This document shows, one piece after another, positions 1 to 10,410 of a stretch of 64,000 nucleotides of DNA (the first letter of the stretch is position 1; each line of letters opens with the position of its first letter). The position numbers and the translations under genes were made by a program. Location: assembly GCA_009733575.1 (NCBI GenBank), contig ML769516.1, positions 116,046-180,045 of the forward strand. The letters run 5' to 3'. This DNA comes from Gymnopus androsaceus JB14. Taxonomy: Eukaryota > Basidiomycota > Agaricomycetes > Agaricales > Omphalotaceae. Below the pieces are notes generated by a model, which did no database searches, was not told the origin of the DNA, and was given only the letters and a program-made list of their open reading frames with translations.

Positions 1-990
1 GGATTTGTACTTATTGGAGCTGTATAGCTCTCCTATTCACGCAATCTTGCATCTGACAGCACCCTACTATGTAGCTCATGCCTAGCTCTGGAAAGCGGCC
101 GCTATGAACCTCGGTATAACTGACCTCTTGAAGCCTTGACGCCGGTTTTTCGCAAAGTAAGGAGAGCCATCGACGGCAGTCTTGCTAGTGAGAATTTACG
201 AGAGTGAAAAAAAATCCTTCCACCTGGGTGGAACGGAATTATATTTTTTTGGCTGATAAAAAGCGAGCTTTCGAACTTTTCCCAAGTTCTGGACCAAGTA
301 CATGGTCGCTACGGTGTACTGGCTTGGTCAGACCGCACGAATTGGAGCTACCGTTAACCTTGCAAACGTGAGGAAATTGAATTTCTAACTGCTGGTCCAG
401 TTCCATCGCATTCGCCATTTGCTGGTCGAAAAAACCTCCTACACCTTTCGCAATCGCCTACCTTGTCCTTTCTAGATTGATAGCGACGCGAAAGCGTGCG
501 GTGTCGCCAGCGTCACCTCTCTGAAACCCGTGTGTTTATCCAATTCACCCATACAGGCTGGCTTCTCCGCAACCGAACGTTCGGTCTCGGTTTTTTCAAA
601 AAGACATATATAACTACTTTGGAGAAAGAGGGGACGATCCTATCGATAACCGTCTCCCTACATAACAGGTCGGCTACTAAAACCGCTGTCACATTCGACG
701 ATGGTTCATGAGCTTACCTGCAGTAAGGCCAGTTGAATCGCGACTTTGTACATAAGTAACCGAGTGCGGTCTGCATCAATTCCAAGGCCTATGACGCGTC
801 GGATTTCGCGATGGTAAGGTTCTAGACAGAGAAAACTTGGAGAAAACCGAGAATAGTAGTAGTTGACTCCTAAAGGCCAGATCAGCAAATTTTCACGGAT
901 CGTCGGAGTACATTCGCTGAGTCCGCCTATTACCGACACTTCAAAGCCGACTCTGCGCGCGAGCATGGTGCTGCTGAGGTTATTTTCGGA
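1..990. repeat. Dispersed ~1-kb noncoding repeat, copy 1
   Basis: This stretch aligns over nearly its full length, at perhaps 75-80% identity by eye, with 5876-6860. Shared landmarks are GCGGCCGCTA(C/T)GAACC, ACTACGGTGTACTGGC and a GATAACCGT(C/T)TCCCTACATAA block. It is probably truncated by the window edge. No open frame is shared between the two copies, so coding is unlikely. No terminal repeats were found, and the family is unrecognised. Confidence 0.6.
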
Positions 991-1326
991 CGGCTCAAAT
1001 TAGTGGACATTGGAATCTACGATACAAATACATTATTCTGATTTTCGCCATCATATACCTAGTACGTATATGCATTATGGCGAATAAATACTGTCATAAG
1101 TAACTTGGCAGAACTGTAAGTCTACTTGCGGCGTTTACTTATCAATTGCAGTGTCAGTTGTGGAGTTATAAGATATAAAATACTCTTAGAGCCTAACTGC
1201 GAGTGGAATGTTGTAGCTTGAAGTTCCATGTAAGTAATTTCGTGCATGCCCGACGAAGGATTGAGGAGCACAAAAGTTTTCTGGTTTGCTATGTACATAT
1301 GTATAATCGATATCAAGAGACTGCTT

Positions 1327-4272
1327 TTATTTAACGATGCAAGATATAGTCCGTCTGGATGCGCGAGAAACGAGTCTAAGACTCGGAAGCTGTACCAGCA
1401 GAGGTATCAGTACTCGTGGACGCGGTAGTAGTACCAGTAGCAGTAGATGTGCTACTAGCAGACACATCGCTACTCGTAGACGTAGTAGTAGTAGTAGCAC
1501 CGTAGAGGAGCTAGCAGACACATCACTACTCGTAGACGCAGTAGTGGTAGTAGTACCAGTAGAGGCGCTAGCAGACACATCACTACTCGTAGACGCAGTA
1601 GTAGTCGGGGTGGTAGTAGTACCAGAAGTGCTAGCAGACACGCCACCAGTAGAGGTAACAGCTACATCTACCGGAGGCACAGGCGGCGGCGTGTATCTGA
1701 ACTCTCCGCCCAGCGTCCCGCCCAAAAGCCCCAAAGAAATACGAGGGCTCCAGTACCAATGTTCTTGGATGTCTTCAAGTTTACGAGTAGAGGAAGCTTC
1801 GAGTTTTTCGACATCAATACTATCTTTGTGGCTGGAAGAATGAATTTTATTCGATTGTTAAAATATGATGAAGAAACGAAAGTACTTACTTGGCTTTGAA
1901 ATGGTCGACCAGACTCTGGAATGAACGAGTAACGGGATTGTGACAATGGGCACAGCATGCATGTTGAACACTCGTATAGATGGAGGGTCCCGGTTCGGAG
2001 GCGAGGATTTGTTGTGTTTCTTCACCAAAGGAGTTGAATGAGAGGGCATGAGAGGAATGGCCCAGCTAGAGAAGGAGTTAGACATGCATCTCCCCGAAAA
2101 CGGACAAGATAGATACCGCAACTGGCCACCTCATAAAAGCCCGTCCACCCTGGTAATAATGTCTTGTAGGATCCAGGTAACAAGTCGTACATTCAATGAG
2201 CGGATTGGCAGAGTACAGGTCTTGTATCGTAGCGGTAGCCGGATCGAGAGAGCAACCTTCCACAATCTTCTGTAAAATCTGCGAGCCGCTATTACTCCAG
2301 AAGATAAAGCGAGACGACCATGGACCACATGAACTGTACGTCGCCAGCCGTTGAGCACCGACACTAACGGCTGGTGGCCGGTGAGTAAAACAAGAATGAT
2401 AAAACATTTGCGGATAATGCATCTTTGGGCGACTCGTGCAAAGCCTGCATTCAAATACCGAAGTTGCCAGATGCAACTCGGCAGCGGAAGCATTGGGGAC
2501 AGATTTTTTCATGATTTCGACGAGCTCCTGTACTTTAGCAGGTCTCCATTCCTCGATGAGGTGAGGAAGATGCTCTGCAAGCTTTTCCTGGAAAAATACT
2601 TCAGTCAATTCGTTGTCCTCTGGAGTGTCCCATATCAAGTCTTCGAAGACCTTATAACTAAGGATATCGCCGAGTGCGGGGAAAGGCTCTCGAAGATCCA
2701 TTGCCGATTGGACATCGTTATACCCTTTCTCGAGGCGTGCATAGCGCTGAGAAAGGGTACGGCGCCGTTCATCAGCTAGACGCTCAGTCTTATGATTCGA
2801 CAACATTTCCACCAATTCGGTTTTGATGTTGTTCCAACCTTGAGCGCGTATGGTATCAGATACGAAAATCAGAGAGAGAGAGAGAGAGAGAAAGTTTCGT
2901 ACCATATTGAGTGAGTTTCTTCGATTGCTTGACGGCTTTGTGATTGGTGAATTCATCCTTGCGCCAAGGGGATCCTTTGGCAATGATTTTCTCTGCCTCT
3001 TCCCGCCAACCAATTTCAGCCAAGCGTTCGAGGATTCTGTGTAGAATGATTTTTAATAGACTGTACGAGTGTAAAAGGGTTACTCACGCTTCTTTCCTTT
3101 CCTGCGGATATCGCTCAATTCACCGGTACGCTTATTCAATCTGGCTTGGTGCCAGGTCTCACATTGACGCCCATGCTGAAAAAATCATTCGTACTTTACA
3201 AAATGGAACGTCATAGCTCTCACCGCAACTACTGCTCTGCGTTCTTCCTCTTTACGAGTGATCCAAGCGCTTCGCTCCTCGGCAGTCTGAAGAGCTTCAT
3301 ATTCTGCTTTAAGCCGTGCTGCTATCTGAAAATTCCCAACGTCACGGCGATGTCTTCGTGCTAAAGGTGGGTTTTAATCACTGTGAATGTGAAGATTGGT
3401 AGCTTAACTAACTAGCTCCCAGTATGCGCTCTTCCGGCAATACATCGCTAAGCTTGAGCTCAGCAGGTAAGTCCTTCCTGTACTGCCAGTCATATGAATC
3501 GGGGAATCTGCAAGCGAGTGAGCGAGCGAGAAAAGGATATCAATACTAAAGGCGTACTCTATTGCACAGTTCTTGCAACACCTCATACGAAACGACCAGA
3601 GTACGGTTTCACAACGACCTTTGTGGTTGCATAGCTAGATAGCTAATTAGCTACTGACTGTTGAATCACAGCTATGAGCACTTACATGACAATAGGCCTC
3701 GTAAAGAAGATGAGCATATTGAGGCTCGTTCAAATCAAGCGGAAGAGGAGGAAGACCTTCAACGTTTTCACGAGCAGTACGCCAGATGCTCTCGGAAGAC
3801 TTGCTCATCAAGATGCCTCGAAGATCTCTGGAGGTTCGAGCGAGACGGATAAGATCACCTGGTTCGAGGTAGCAAAAAATCTATTATCAAAGTATCAATG
3901 GAGATGTCGATGAATTTTCTAATACTTAATACCTACCTCAAAGATTACATCCAACGGAACGTCTTTTGCCAGTCTCTCTAGCATACCCAATCTTCCTCGA
4001 ACCTTCCTGAATTGCGCAGGCATGCGCTGCTTTGTCTTCTTCGGGCTAAATTCAGCGGATTGATCCTTTCCGCGCGAGCCCGATTTTCTAGCTCTTTTTC
4101 GAGAGCGTTCTTCCTCAAGCTCTTCATCTTCAAGTTCTTCGTGATATTCGTCATCCCGTGCATGCTTGCGATCAGCATTATGGTTATTGCTAGAAGAAGC
4201 AGTTACATCCTGCATATCAGAGTCAGCAGAAGGAGCTTGCTTTTCCTTAATTCGAAGAGAATGGCGGGTCAT
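1327..4272 (-). CDS. F-box protein with C-terminal C2H2-like motif and Ser/Thr-rich tail (copy 1)
   Basis: This is a multi-exon gene read on the minus strand. Start MTRHSLRIKE at 4272 is chosen by alignment with the paralogue at 22649. Exon 1 (4272-3937) has an acidic and KR-rich segment. The F-box then straddles the first intron (RLAKDVPLDVIFE / IFCYLEPGDLIRLARTSRDL), and an RCCKNC segment follows in exon 3 (from 3634). Introns are short (3936-3881, 3685-3635 and others). The long exon around 2830-2110 ends with RWPVA. The next exon ends with CAHCH...VDHFKAK, a possible C2H2 zinc ligand set. F-box proteins act as SCF ubiquitin-ligase adaptors; the substrate is unknown. The Ser/Thr tail carries a one-base deletion near 1500, which moves the stop from 1376 to 1327. 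Whole-gene identity with the second copy makes the model secure; individual middle exons are approximate. Confidence 0.8.
1385..1660. repeat. Degenerate tandem repeat encoding the Ser/Thr-rich tail
   Basis: Units of about 57-63 bp recur, each with GCTAGCAGACACATC(A/G)CTACTCGTAGACG on the plus strand. They encode TSSDVSAS-type repeats in the F-box protein tail on the minus strand. The paralogue has a much shorter version, so the tract has expanded or contracted since duplication. Confidence 0.7.
2869..2892. repeat. AG microsatellite inside an F-box gene intron
   Basis: A run of AG dinucleotides lies in an intron of F-box copy 1 and forms the CT-rich stretch after the donor GTACGA on the coding strand. 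Confidence 0.6.
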
Positions 4273-4305
4273 TGATGGTGGTGGTTGAATAAAGAAGAGT
4301 GGCAC

Positions 4306-4540
4306 GCGTGAGATGACTCATTATGACTCATTGAAATTTCCCACGCCTCCCGACAATACGCCTACATTTGCTCCGAGATAAGTCAACGGAGCTTATCAGA
4401 GGATAAGCCAGTGCGGGCGTTGAGAGTCAACCGGCGCCGCTCCAGCACCTATTAGCTTTGTTCTTTTGACTCTCACCACCATCATCAAATCATCTTCAAA
4501 TTCTCGCTTATTCCATTCCCAAGCCAAGGCCATTCCCACC
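4306..4540. other. Upstream region of F-box copy 1
   Basis: Upstream of the minus-strand F-box gene. Short repeats of ATGA(C)TCATT(A/G) are visible at about 4310-4335. Nothing else is recognisable. Confidence 0.3.
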
Positions 4541-4549
4541 CGCAAAGTT

Positions 4550-4815
4550 GAGATCATTCTCTCACACTTCTATTACAACTTGAGGACATTGCCTCACATT
4601 ACTATTCATGAAGTTGAGAACATTCCCTCATACTTTTATTACAATTTGAGGACATTGCCTCACATTACTATTCACGAAGTTGAGAACATTCCCTCGTACT
4701 TCTATTACAATTCGAGGACATTGCCTCACATTACTATTCATGAAGTCAAGAATATTCCCTCGTACTTCTATTACAACTCAAGGACATTCCCCCACACTAC
4801 TATTCACAAATCAAG
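4550..4815. repeat. 66-bp tandem repeat built from two ~33-bp halves
   Basis: Four copies are spaced exactly 66 bp apart (TTCTATTACAA at about 4568, 4634, 4700 and 4766). Each unit is itself a diverged dimer: TTGAGGACATTGCCTCACAT and TTGAGAACATTCCCTCATAC. Because 66 is divisible by three, an open frame (4466-5092) passes through it, but it has no ATG start and no recognisable domain, so it is treated as a minisatellite. Confidence 0.75.
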
Positions 4816-5092
4816 ATTATCTCCTCAAACACCAACCACATTCATATTCTCAAGCACTATCTTTCTACTAAAGGTGAGTGGTTCATCTCCTTACTCTCTA
4901 TTAACTATTACAAGTTCATCCCATCTGCCTACTCAACAACAAATTGGCAAGTCATGCTGCTTTATCAATACAGATCCTGAGCTCTGTTTGGGTTTCTCCT
5001 TGCCCATTCCCACCATTCTCCTGCAATTGAGCTCTGGCTCTGTTTGGGTTGTCTGGCTCACCCAGCAACCACAGGTGGGAGCGCGGGGCTAA

Positions 5093-5875
5093 AGCCCAGC
5101 CAGATAATTTCCACTATTAAACTATTATACTCCTACTTATCTTGATCTAGCCACAGTCTGGCTCATCAATGTTCTGAGTTCACTGTGTCAGGCGTTACCT
5201 CTGTTCATCTATTATAAGTGCTTTTTACTACGGCTTGTATATCCAACTCATTTTTCCTACACCACAAATGTTTCTGTGGCCTTTTAGCCTCCTGGGTATT
5301 TTGTTGTCCTGAACAATATTCAGTACTCACTCCGAAGTCTCACTGCTATATCTATCGCTATAATAGCAAGCTCGTGGTCAAATAATTTTCCTCTCTGGCC
5401 TCCAATATGTATTTAAATACTTCGGTCTGTAAAGATACAAAGTCCCGAGGAAGTCCCCATACCCTGTCTCTAAATTCCTCGCGCACAACGCTTCAACTAC
5501 TCCCGGAAACCATCTCCAGTCTTCCTTTTCGGCTTCTCCTTCAAGTTACTTCCGACTCGGAGACGAGGTAGGTGGAAAATCATCTTCACGGCCAGCTTAC
5601 CGGGTTGAGAGTAGCTACTACTAAGCTAGTGTTTGGGGCCTCCTTTCTCGTAGACCCTGAGATTTTCACCTCGATGTGAGATGACAGCGAGGAGGAAGCT
5701 GTTCGGTTGTGCTTTCGGAGGAAAAAGACCGCAAACTTTCTGATAGTATTCGATGTACATATCAGAGGATGGTTGGAATGGAATGTGAGACGCCGCTGTT
5801 TTTACGGAAGAAGGATAGCTGAGAGGCTACATCTACAGGTAACAAGCCTGGACCTCGAAGGGTCACAGTACTTGT
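5093..5875. other. No gene seen
   Basis: AT-rich noncoding sequence between the minisatellite and the second copy of the 1-kb repeat. No domain, terminal repeat or RNA gene is recognised. Confidence 0.3.
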
Positions 5876-6860
5876 TTTTTATGTACTTATCGGGGCTGTA
5901 TGGCTCTCCTGTTCATGCAATCTTGCATTTGACAACGCCCTAATATGTGACTGTTGCCTAGCTCTGGAGAGCGGCCGCTACGAACCTCGGTATAACTGGC
6001 CTCTTGAGTGCCCTGACACTAGTTTTCCGCAAAGCAAAGAGGGCCCTGTGCAGTAGTCTTGCTAGTGAGAATTTATGAGAGTGAAGAAAATTCGACCTCA
6101 GTACCTGGAACGGAATCGGATTTTTTTTGGCTGATAAGTCAAAGGAAAAGAGCTTTGCCCAAGCTCTGGACCGGTACATGGTCACTACGGTGTACTGGCC
6201 TCGGTCCGACCGCATGAATTGGAAGCTTGCAAACGCGAGAAAATTGAATTTCCAACTGCTGGTCCAGCCGGTCCAGTCCCACCGCATTCCTACACCCCTC
6301 GCAATTGCCTACCTCATCCTCGGCCGCGGTCTTGTGTCTGCAGCGTCTGCGATAGCTTTTGCCTGTAGCAATCCCAATACTAACGCCTTATCTTTGACTC
6401 TCCTAGATTGATAAGTAGCGACACGAAAGTGGACATTGTCGTCAGCGTCACCTTTGGAACCCACGGGTTTCAATGTGTTCATCCAGTCCGCTAGCTTCTC
6501 CGCAACCGAACATTCGGTCCTAAGATCTTTCAAACAAAAGACATGATTGCTTTGGAGCAAAGGGGGATGATCCTACCGATAACCGTTTCCCTACATAACT
6601 AAAAAGTCAGCTGCTAAAACGCTGTCACTGTCTATATTGTGCCAGGGTACCCCCTAGCCAAGGAGATCGTGGAGGGACGATCCAATCCAAGCTGGTGCAT
6701 ATGTAGTGGGCTTACCCTGAACTCCGAGACGATGGTTCATGAAGCAAGGTCGCGACTTTGTGAGCGGTTTTGCTTAAATTTCAAGACCTATGAGGCGTCA
6801 GATTTCGCGATGGTAGGTAAGGCTCTAAACAGAGAAAACCGAGAATAGTATTAGTAGTCG
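5876..6860. repeat. Dispersed ~1-kb noncoding repeat, copy 2
   Basis: Direct-orientation partner of 1-990. Divergence includes several indels. The two copies flank the F-box gene and the 66-bp minisatellite. Confidence 0.6.
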
Positions 6861-7269
6861 ACTCCTAAAGGCTAATTGAGCGCTCCGGAGTCCGAATAAT
6901 TGAAATTTACCCTTTCCATGCATCGACTACCGTCGCCGAATGCAACACTGCCGTTATTTCCTTGTGATTGTCAGTGTCAAGGTATCTGCACAGTCCTAAC
7001 CGGGCGAAGAAAAGCAGTTGCAGCGGCCAATTCAGTCGAACAATAAAGGAAAAAGTTAAAGCTCCGGTAAGCGATGCCAGCTTTTTCAACGCAGCGGAGC
7101 GGCCTTTAAAGACCTTCTACTCAGATGTCCCTCATAATATTCTTTGCTTCTCCTTGCGATGGCCCGTGTAGAGAGACTTGGACTTTCAGAAGAAAAGGTT
7201 TGTGAATAATTATACTTTCCTAATTCGGCATCTGCTGATTTACTACTGTTCGAACCCGATTAGGCTCTA

Positions 7270-8490
7270 TTGGCCCTTTCTTCTCATGCACTTCCCTCCG
7301 AAAAGGTTCAGGTTCAATCAAGCCCTCCGGAGCTCGCCCCCGTCTCCAAATCCTCTCTTAAGCTTGATCTGCCAGCACCATGGTACACGTCCGATAAACT
7401 AGCGAGTTTCTCCGGCCAGTTATTCTTCTTGACACCTCACCATTCTGCTACTATGGCTCTTGAAGCTGCTCGTGTGCGTTTATACGAAGACCAGCTCATT
7501 CTCCGTACTCCCAGACCGAAACTATCTGTTGGTAAAATCAGCTCGCCAGACCACCTTGGCTGGAGATGGTTCCAATGCACAAAGACTTTACAGGTACCGT
7601 AGCCTATCGTCGTCATTGCCACGTAGTAACACCTGCCCTTCTTAGATCCTTCTCCCGCCCGATGTCGGTATTCGATACTCTGTCTTTCTAAAGATGGAGA
7701 AACAGCTCCTCAAGCGTGCTTCATCCCATACATCCATCCAACTCTACAATAATGCTAGAAATGATTTCATCACCCAATGTCTCCATTCCAAGCCGAATTA
7801 TCCTGTACGGGGAATCTCTCCCTCGCCGCATCGCTATGCGCTTGAGCCGGGTTCAAATGCACGAGCATCGATGATATCGTAGCCAAAGACGAAAGAATCA
7901 CTGATGCGCTTTGTATGACGACTTTTGACTCTCGCCTCGTTCGTCGTTCGGAACTCGGCGCACTTGGCGCACAAGATGATTGGGGTCGGAGTTGGGTGAG
8001 GCTTACGGAAAACGCTCAGGTATGAACGAAATTATATTCACTCCTCGACCGTACTTATCATCATTCTAGGTCCTCCTCCCCGCCGACACGACCTACCAAT
8101 ACCACGAATTCATCCAAAACTTCATCTTATCCCACTCCCCTCGCTCCGTCTGGGAAATTGCCCTTGCCAACTTTAGCAAAACGTGTCAAGACCGTGCCCG
8201 GTACCTGGACATCTACAGCGGAGATCGACTGTATGTTCTGGAAAGGGATACGTCTATTCCAGTCCTTGCTTCCCTTTCTGGTATTCTTCGGACACACTAC
8301 CTTGGGCTCACGGAGAGAGCTCGATCGTATGCTCAGAGTCGATCTCTAGATTCGCTCAATCTTGTGATATCACTATCACATCACACCCCGAAACTGAAGC
8401 CTTTGTCCGATAGTACCATTCGACTTTCATTCAAAACGTCACAAACGCTCCGTTTGCGTTTTACAGTTCCAACCTATATTGGAGCCGGTC
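7270..8490 (+). pseudogene. Unrecognised spliced locus, apparently degraded
   Basis: Protein-like stretches follow one another in plus orientation. The first ends WRWFQCTKTLQ at 7590 before a GTACCG donor and resumes with ILLPPDVGIRYS after CTTCTTAG (about 7647). Near 7692-7890 the best frame changes and a stop interrupts it. A later stretch ends SWVRLTENAQ before GTATGA (8020) and resumes VLLPADTTYQYHEFIQ after CATTCTAG (about 8070), running to a stop at 8488. The repeated 'Q / (I,V)LLP' exon starts hint at an internal duplication. No ATG is secure (a possible alternative initiation is at 7270). The family is not recognised. It is either a pseudogene or a gene with extra introns missed here. 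Confidence 0.35.
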
Positions 8491-8799
8491 ATTGAAGCTG
8501 AACTCGAGGATGTTGCGGTGGAGATAGAGAGCGATGTTGAGAGCGGATGGGATTCTGGTTCGAGTTTGGACTCGGAGTTTTCGGTGACGAGTACAATCTT
8601 GGGAACGTCTTCTTCTTCTTCGTCGCCGTCGCCATCTCCATCTCCATCGTGTAGCGCAGAGCTCGGGTTGGGTGGGTTCGATATGATTGGGATTGGGAAA
8701 GATTTAGAGTCGTACGATGACGATGACGCTTCGAGCGTCGCCAGCAGTGTGAGCATTGGTCGTAGAGCGATGCTTTTCTTTCTACGGAACATTCACTAG
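8479..8799 (+). CDS. Acidic, Ser-rich open frame, possible C-terminus of the preceding locus
   Basis: An open frame of about 106 codons overlaps the last bases of the preceding locus in another frame and has no ATG at its start. It has acidic stretches, a (S/P)n block encoded by repeated TC(G/T/A)CC(A/G) triplets near 8613-8650, a DDDD run, and ends RRAMLFFLRNIH. It could be the true tail of the upstream gene reached by a frameshift or an unseen splice. The antisense frame is also open, so coding is uncertain. Confidence 0.3.
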   Translation: MEPVIEAELEDVAVEIESDVESGWDSGSSLDSEFSVTSTILGTSSSSSSPSPSPSPSCSAELGLGGFDMIGIGKDLESYDDDDASSVASSVSIGRRAMLFFLRNIH

Positions 8800-8932
8800 A
8801 ACGTTTTCGCGTCTATTGTACTTTTAGTCTCATTCGGCTGGATGTACACTTTACTTCATATTGCATTATACAAAGTATCTGTATAAATTATACTGTATGT
8901 TATCCATGTACCATGTATCTCCAAGTATAATA

Positions 8933-10056
8933 TCATGACATCCTCTGCTCCTTCCAACTCTCATCGCTCGCATCCTCAATCAAAAACTCATACCACATAT
9001 ACGCAATCGGTACAGTGGCCAAATGCCACAACGAATGCGCATCAATAACCAACCCCCACGGTGGAAAATCCAGCAGCTCTAAACCCATCGCAGCAGTCAT
9101 AAGGAACACCAATAACGCAGGTTTATACACAAAACTCGGTCGATAACTTTTCGATCGACCGGGGAATCGCCGAAATGAGATACTACATGAGAGAAAGGAG
9201 AATGAATAGAAGCACAACCATAATGCGTTGTGCGCGAGGCCGATGATAACGTTGAATATGATGTTGTAGGAGTAGTCGAAGCGGGGGAGGAGAGATAGGT
9301 AGGAGATGTGTGCTAGGAAGGTTAAGGCACAGGTAGCGGACCATAGCCTAAGCATGGAATTGGGTTTCGGAGATGGCTGAGGATTACTTTCAGGGGTGCC
9401 TCTGAGTGTAAGACGGCGATGTGACGATGTAGATGCACCGTAGAGATGAAACAGTCGGACAACCGTATAATACAACCCAGTCATGATTGTCAACGCAGCA
9501 GAGAAGTAATCCATTTTCTCAGTGAACGGTGTATCTGAAAAAAAGAAAAGATTCAATACCAACTCTAACAAGGCCAACCTCGTTTCTTACCTCGCGTATG
9601 AAAAACAGTAGACCAAATCCACGTGTTCATACTAACAAAAGACCATCCCAAATAGTATATCTTCATCGGATGCGCGTCATGCAAGACCCTTTGCAGCTTT
9701 TGCGCGCCTTTAACATGTACCCAAAGATTCATCAACGAAAACGCGACCGACGCAGGCTCCTGCATCCCAACCAACCGCCAAAAAGGCCATTTCCCATAAT
9801 ACTGGAGTATATCACCACCAAATTCGATATTCCTAGCAGTAATCTCGTGCATACAGAGGTATTTGCAGTTGTCTGTACACGTCCAGCGCGTCAGTCGGAG
9901 CGGAAGAGAGAGTCTGTCGTTGGGATTTCCGGTGCATTTGGAGTTGGAGCAGCGGAAGAGACATTGTTGAAAGTCGTCTGAGCGGTCACCGGAGGATGCG
10001 AAAGCGGGTCCTGAGAGATAGACAGAGCAGAGGAGAAGAATACTAACCCATCTCAT
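8933..10056 (-). CDS. PER1: PER1-like GPI-lipid remodelling protein
   Basis: Two exons (10056-9591 and 9534-8933; intron with GTAAGA donor and TTTTTTTCAG acceptor) encode about 355 residues. The start at 10056 gives a clean signal peptide (MRWVSILLLCSVYLSG...AFA); an upstream in-frame ATG at 10098 would bury it. A Cys-rich lumenal segment (QQCLFRC, WTCTDNCKYLCM) is followed by the family's YYGKWPFWR stretch, then several membrane spans, and near the C-terminus IDAHSLWHLATVP, matching the conserved D-x-H-SLWH pattern. The family is known to remove the unsaturated sn-2 acyl chain from GPI anchors in the ER; Per1 (PGAP3) is the fungal name. Length and motifs are typical and no lesion was seen. 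Confidence 0.93.
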
Positions 10057-10099
10057 GGTCGTTAGAGGCAAGTTTTGGGCGTCTATTATGGGCGTCAAT

Positions 10100-10410
10100 C
10101 AAATCTCGAATCAGTTGCCGATCATCTTGCAATTGTTTCTTGTTTCACCGTACTTATTAGCCCGTAAATAAGTGAATGCCAGTCTACAGATCTCCATACC
10201 TGTGGACATCATGATCCATTCAGCTCGAAAGCCCCAAGATCCACCTGTCATCTTGGTCTCAATTCTGCTAAGACTTATTCTTATGCGCGGCTGCCACAAG
10301 TATCTCTAAGTACTTACTATCCTGAAAACGAGAAGTTCGCGGGGCATATCTTGGGCTCGGATCGTGGATAAATCCACTGTGTTAAAGTTTGAAGGTGCGT
10401 ACACATACTT
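10100..10410. other. No gene seen
   Basis: Intergenic spacer between PER1 (5' side) and the first DUF6533 duplication unit. Short minus-strand frames here have no recognisable domain. Confidence 0.3.

Noticed and set aside
1337..1843. Ser/Thr/Arg-rich open frame on the plus strand
   Set aside because: Antisense shadow of the repeat-rich tail of the F-box gene; the repeat keeps several frames open.
4550..4815. CRISPR-like array
   Set aside because: Repeats are contiguous without unique spacers, and the organism is eukaryotic.
4466..5092. 208-codon frame through the 66-bp repeat as a protein gene
   Set aside because: Begins with a non-ATG codon, is explained by the repeat period, and shows no domain or splice-supported extension.
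8439..8792. Minus-strand frame with a DGDGDG/EEEE run
   Set aside because: Antisense of the Ser-rich plus-strand frame; acidic run arises from the TCx/CCx triplets. Neither frame is secure.
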